This document shows, in pieces, positions 62,457 to 64,000 of a stretch of 64,000 nt of DNA. The position numbers were made by a program, and so were the translations under genes. The number at the start of each line of letters is the position of its first letter. Position 1 is the first letter of the stretch. The notes below the pieces were generated by a model that did not search any database, had not been told where the DNA came from, and worked only from the letters and a program-made list of their open reading frames with translations. The DNA comes from Alphaproteobacteria bacterium (GTDB taxonomy: Bacteria > Pseudomonadota > Alphaproteobacteria > Rhizobiales > Rhizobiaceae), in the NCBI GenBank assembly GCA_018823835.1, contig JAHJHT010000007.1:62001-126000 (forward strand), in the 5' to 3' direction.

Positions 62457-64000
62457 TCATTCGGCGGGGCTCACGCGCGAGCCCGTGGCGTGATCTAGTT
62501 CCTGCTTCAGCCGCGCCGCGTCCTCGACATGCGGCGTGACGAAGCGGCCGAGCAGCAGGTAGGCCACCGGCGTCAGGAAAAGCGTCGACAGCGTGGCAAG
62601 GCCCAGCCCGCCGACGATGACCCAGCCGAGCGCGATGCGCGCCTCGGCGCCGGCGCCTGACGCCAGCACCAGCGGCAGGCCGCCGAGCACTGTACAGATC
62701 ATCGTCATCATCACCGGGCGCAGCCGGATGTTCGAAGCCTGCTCGATCGCCTCGCGCACGCTCATGCCGCGGTCGCGCAGCTGGTTGGCGAATTCGACGA
62801 TCAGGATGCCGTTCTTGGCCATGATGCCCACCAGCATCACCAGGCCGATCTGGCTGTAGGCGTTGAGGCTCGTGCCGGTCAGAAGCAGCGCGAAGACGGC
62901 GCAGGCGAGCCCGAGCGGCACGGTCGCCATGATGATGACGGCACTGACGAAGCTCTCGAACTGCGCGGCGAGCACAAGCAGGATGATGACCAGCGCGAAG
63001 GCGAAGATAGTCAGCATGCTCGAATTGCTCTCGCCGAGCGTCGCCGCTTCGGCCAGCGGCTCGATGCGGCTGCCCGGCGGCAGCAGGGGTGCGGCGATCT
63101 CCTCGGCGCGTGCCAGCGCGTCGCCGAGCGCAAAGCCCGGGGCGAGGTTGGAGGTGACGGCGACCGAGCGCAGCTGCTGCTCGCGCGACAGCGAGGGCGG
63201 CACCGCCTGCTCGGTCAGCGTGGCGATGGTCGACAGCGGCACGAAGCGGTTGTCGCCGGTCTTCATGAAGATGTTCTCGAGGTCGGTCGGATCGTTGATC
63301 GGGTTGGTCGTCGACACCAGCTTCACCGCGTAGCTGCGGTCGTCGATGAACACCTCGTCGATTTCGCGCCCGTCCAGCATCGCCTGCACGGCCTCGGAGA
63401 GGCCGGCGATGTCGATGCCGAGATCGGAGGCGCGCTCGCGGTCGATCTTGACCGAGAGCTGCGGCTGCGTGGCATCGGTCGACAGGCGCGCCTGCTGGAA
63501 GCGCTCGTCCTTCTCCAACTCGGCGACGATGGCGGTCGCTGCCTTGCCGAGATCGGCATAGCTGTTCGAACCGACGACGGCGAACTGCAGCCCGTTGCCG
63601 GCGCCGCGGATGCCAAGACTGTTGGGCGAGATCGGGAAGGCGCGCACGCCCGGCACGTCGGTCAGGTAGCGGCTGATGTCGGCGGCGATCTCCTGCTGGC
63701 TGCGGGTGCGTTCGTCCCAGGGAGCGAGCGACATCACCATGAAGCCGCTGTTGACCGAGCCGCCGATGCCGGTCGCCGCGAAGGTGCTCTCCACTTCGCC
63801 GGAGTCGCGCAGCGGCTGCATCAGCTGCTCGATGCGGCGCATCTGCTGTGTCGTGTAGTCGAGGCTGACGCCCTGCGGCGCCGAGACGCGCAGCATGGCG
63901 CGCGAGCGGTCCTCGGTCGGCGTCAGTTCCTGCCGGATCATGCCGAAGGCGCCGTAGGCGGCGGCCGCAAACAGCACCGACACAACGATGACCACCAGCG
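62457..64000 (-). CDS. RND efflux pump inner-membrane subunit (partial)
   Basis: The C-terminal half of an AcrB-like RND transporter, running off the right edge. Visible segments are the porter domain (SVKIDRERASDLGIDIAGL) and helices 8-12 with VMLVGIMAKNGILIVEFANQLR, the NGILIVEFAN-type family signature. The tail (VEDAARLKQELDHA) ends at 62457. Start and the first helices are outside the window, so the substrate cannot be judged. Confidence 0.87.
   Translation of the reverse strand, partial: LVVIVVSVLFAAAAYGAFGMIRQELTPTEDRSRAMLRVSAPQGVSLDYTTQQMRRIEQLMQPLRDSGEVESTFAATGIGGSVNSGFMVMSLAPWDERTRSQQEIAADISRYLTDVPGVRAFPISPNSLGIRGAGNGLQFAVVGSNSYADLGKAATAIVAELEKDERFQQARLSTDATQPQLSVKIDRERASDLGIDIAGLSEAVQAMLDGREIDEVFIDDRSYAVKLVSTTNPINDPTDLENIFMKTGDNRFVPLSTIATLTEQAVPPSLSREQQLRSVAVTSNLAPGFALGDALARAEEIAAPLLPPGSRIEPLAEAATLGESNSSMLTIFAFALVIILLVLAAQFESFVSAVIIMATVPLGLACAVFALLLTGTSLNAYSQIGLVMLVGIMAKNGILIVEFANQLRDRGMSVREAIEQASNIRLRPVMMTMICTVLGGLPLVLASGAGAEARIALGWVIVGGLGLATLSTLFLTPVAYLLLGRFVTPHVEDAARLKQELDHATGSRVSPAE

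Overview
The window reads as chromosomal DNA of a GC-rich alphaproteobacterium, most likely Hyphomicrobiales (Rhizobiales) near Mesorhizobium/Aminobacter/Phyllobacteriaceae. This rests on the split pntAA/pntAB/pntB operon behind an aa3-oxidase subunit IV gene, a soxB-D-A-G sarcosine oxidase operon, several branched-chain-type and TRAP transporters, DUF992 proteins, and EcfG-type (GGAAC-N16/17-CGTT) promoters. There are no rRNA or tRNA genes, CRISPR arrays, integrases or insertion sequences. Genes are densely packed and no gene-free stretch exceeds 300 bases once starts are corrected.

Layout. 1-8.1 kb: a truncated membrane protein, then a minus-strand block with UdgX uracil-DNA glycosylase and its radical-SAM partner, a glutamine-synthetase-like ligase with a class III aminotransferase, and a CobW/COG0523 GTPase with a WD40 protein. 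8.2-14.7 kb: a BaiN-type flavoprotein, a MarR regulator, an EamA exporter, a LacI regulator that appears to start at CTG and overlaps a 2-hydroxyacid dehydrogenase gene, a membrane-anchored DUF2726 protein and a PuuD-like hydrolase. 15-20 kb: two tandem paralogous TRAP binding proteins facing a convergent dctQM pair. 20-28 kb: an orphan LivH-type permease divergent from a CGNR zinc-finger gene with a consensus, apparently leaderless promoter, a lipoprotein, a very large fused indolepyruvate ferredoxin oxidoreductase and a GGDEF-EAL protein. 28.4-38 kb: a FeeM/LuxI-like acyl-amino-acid synthase, then an acyl-CoA synthetase and a complete Liv ABC transporter, ending in a DUF2254 membrane protein. 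38-41.6 kb: oxidase subunit IV and proton-translocating transhydrogenase. 41.7-50 kb: a membrane-inserted alpha/beta hydrolase, an MFS exporter, two DUF992 secreted proteins, a TPR lipoprotein, ribosomal protein S21, a YegD-like Hsp70 and an Fsr-like MFS protein. 50-55.7 kb: the sarcosine oxidase operon with an extra small gene. 55.8-57.6 kb: small stress-type genes and a thermonuclease. 57.6-62.4 kb: phosphotransferase, MaoC hydratase, SDR and acyl-CoA dehydrogenase genes around a divergent promoter region, then a quinone-oxidoreductase-like gene. The window ends inside an RND efflux pump.

The most connected new observations are: (i) four intergenic matches to the EcfG general-stress promoter, in front of DUF992, a 68-residue acidic/basic protein, a DUF883 protein and an MDR reductase; (ii) a LacI gene whose DNA-binding domain is recovered only with a CTG start; (iii) a phosphotransferase/acyl-CoA dehydrogenase/MaoC/SDR set that resembles the phospho-elimination route for 4-hydroxyacyl-CoA; and (iv) an uncharacterised UdgX-radical SAM pair.

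All functional calls come from reading motifs and gene order. No database search was run, and residue positions are approximate.
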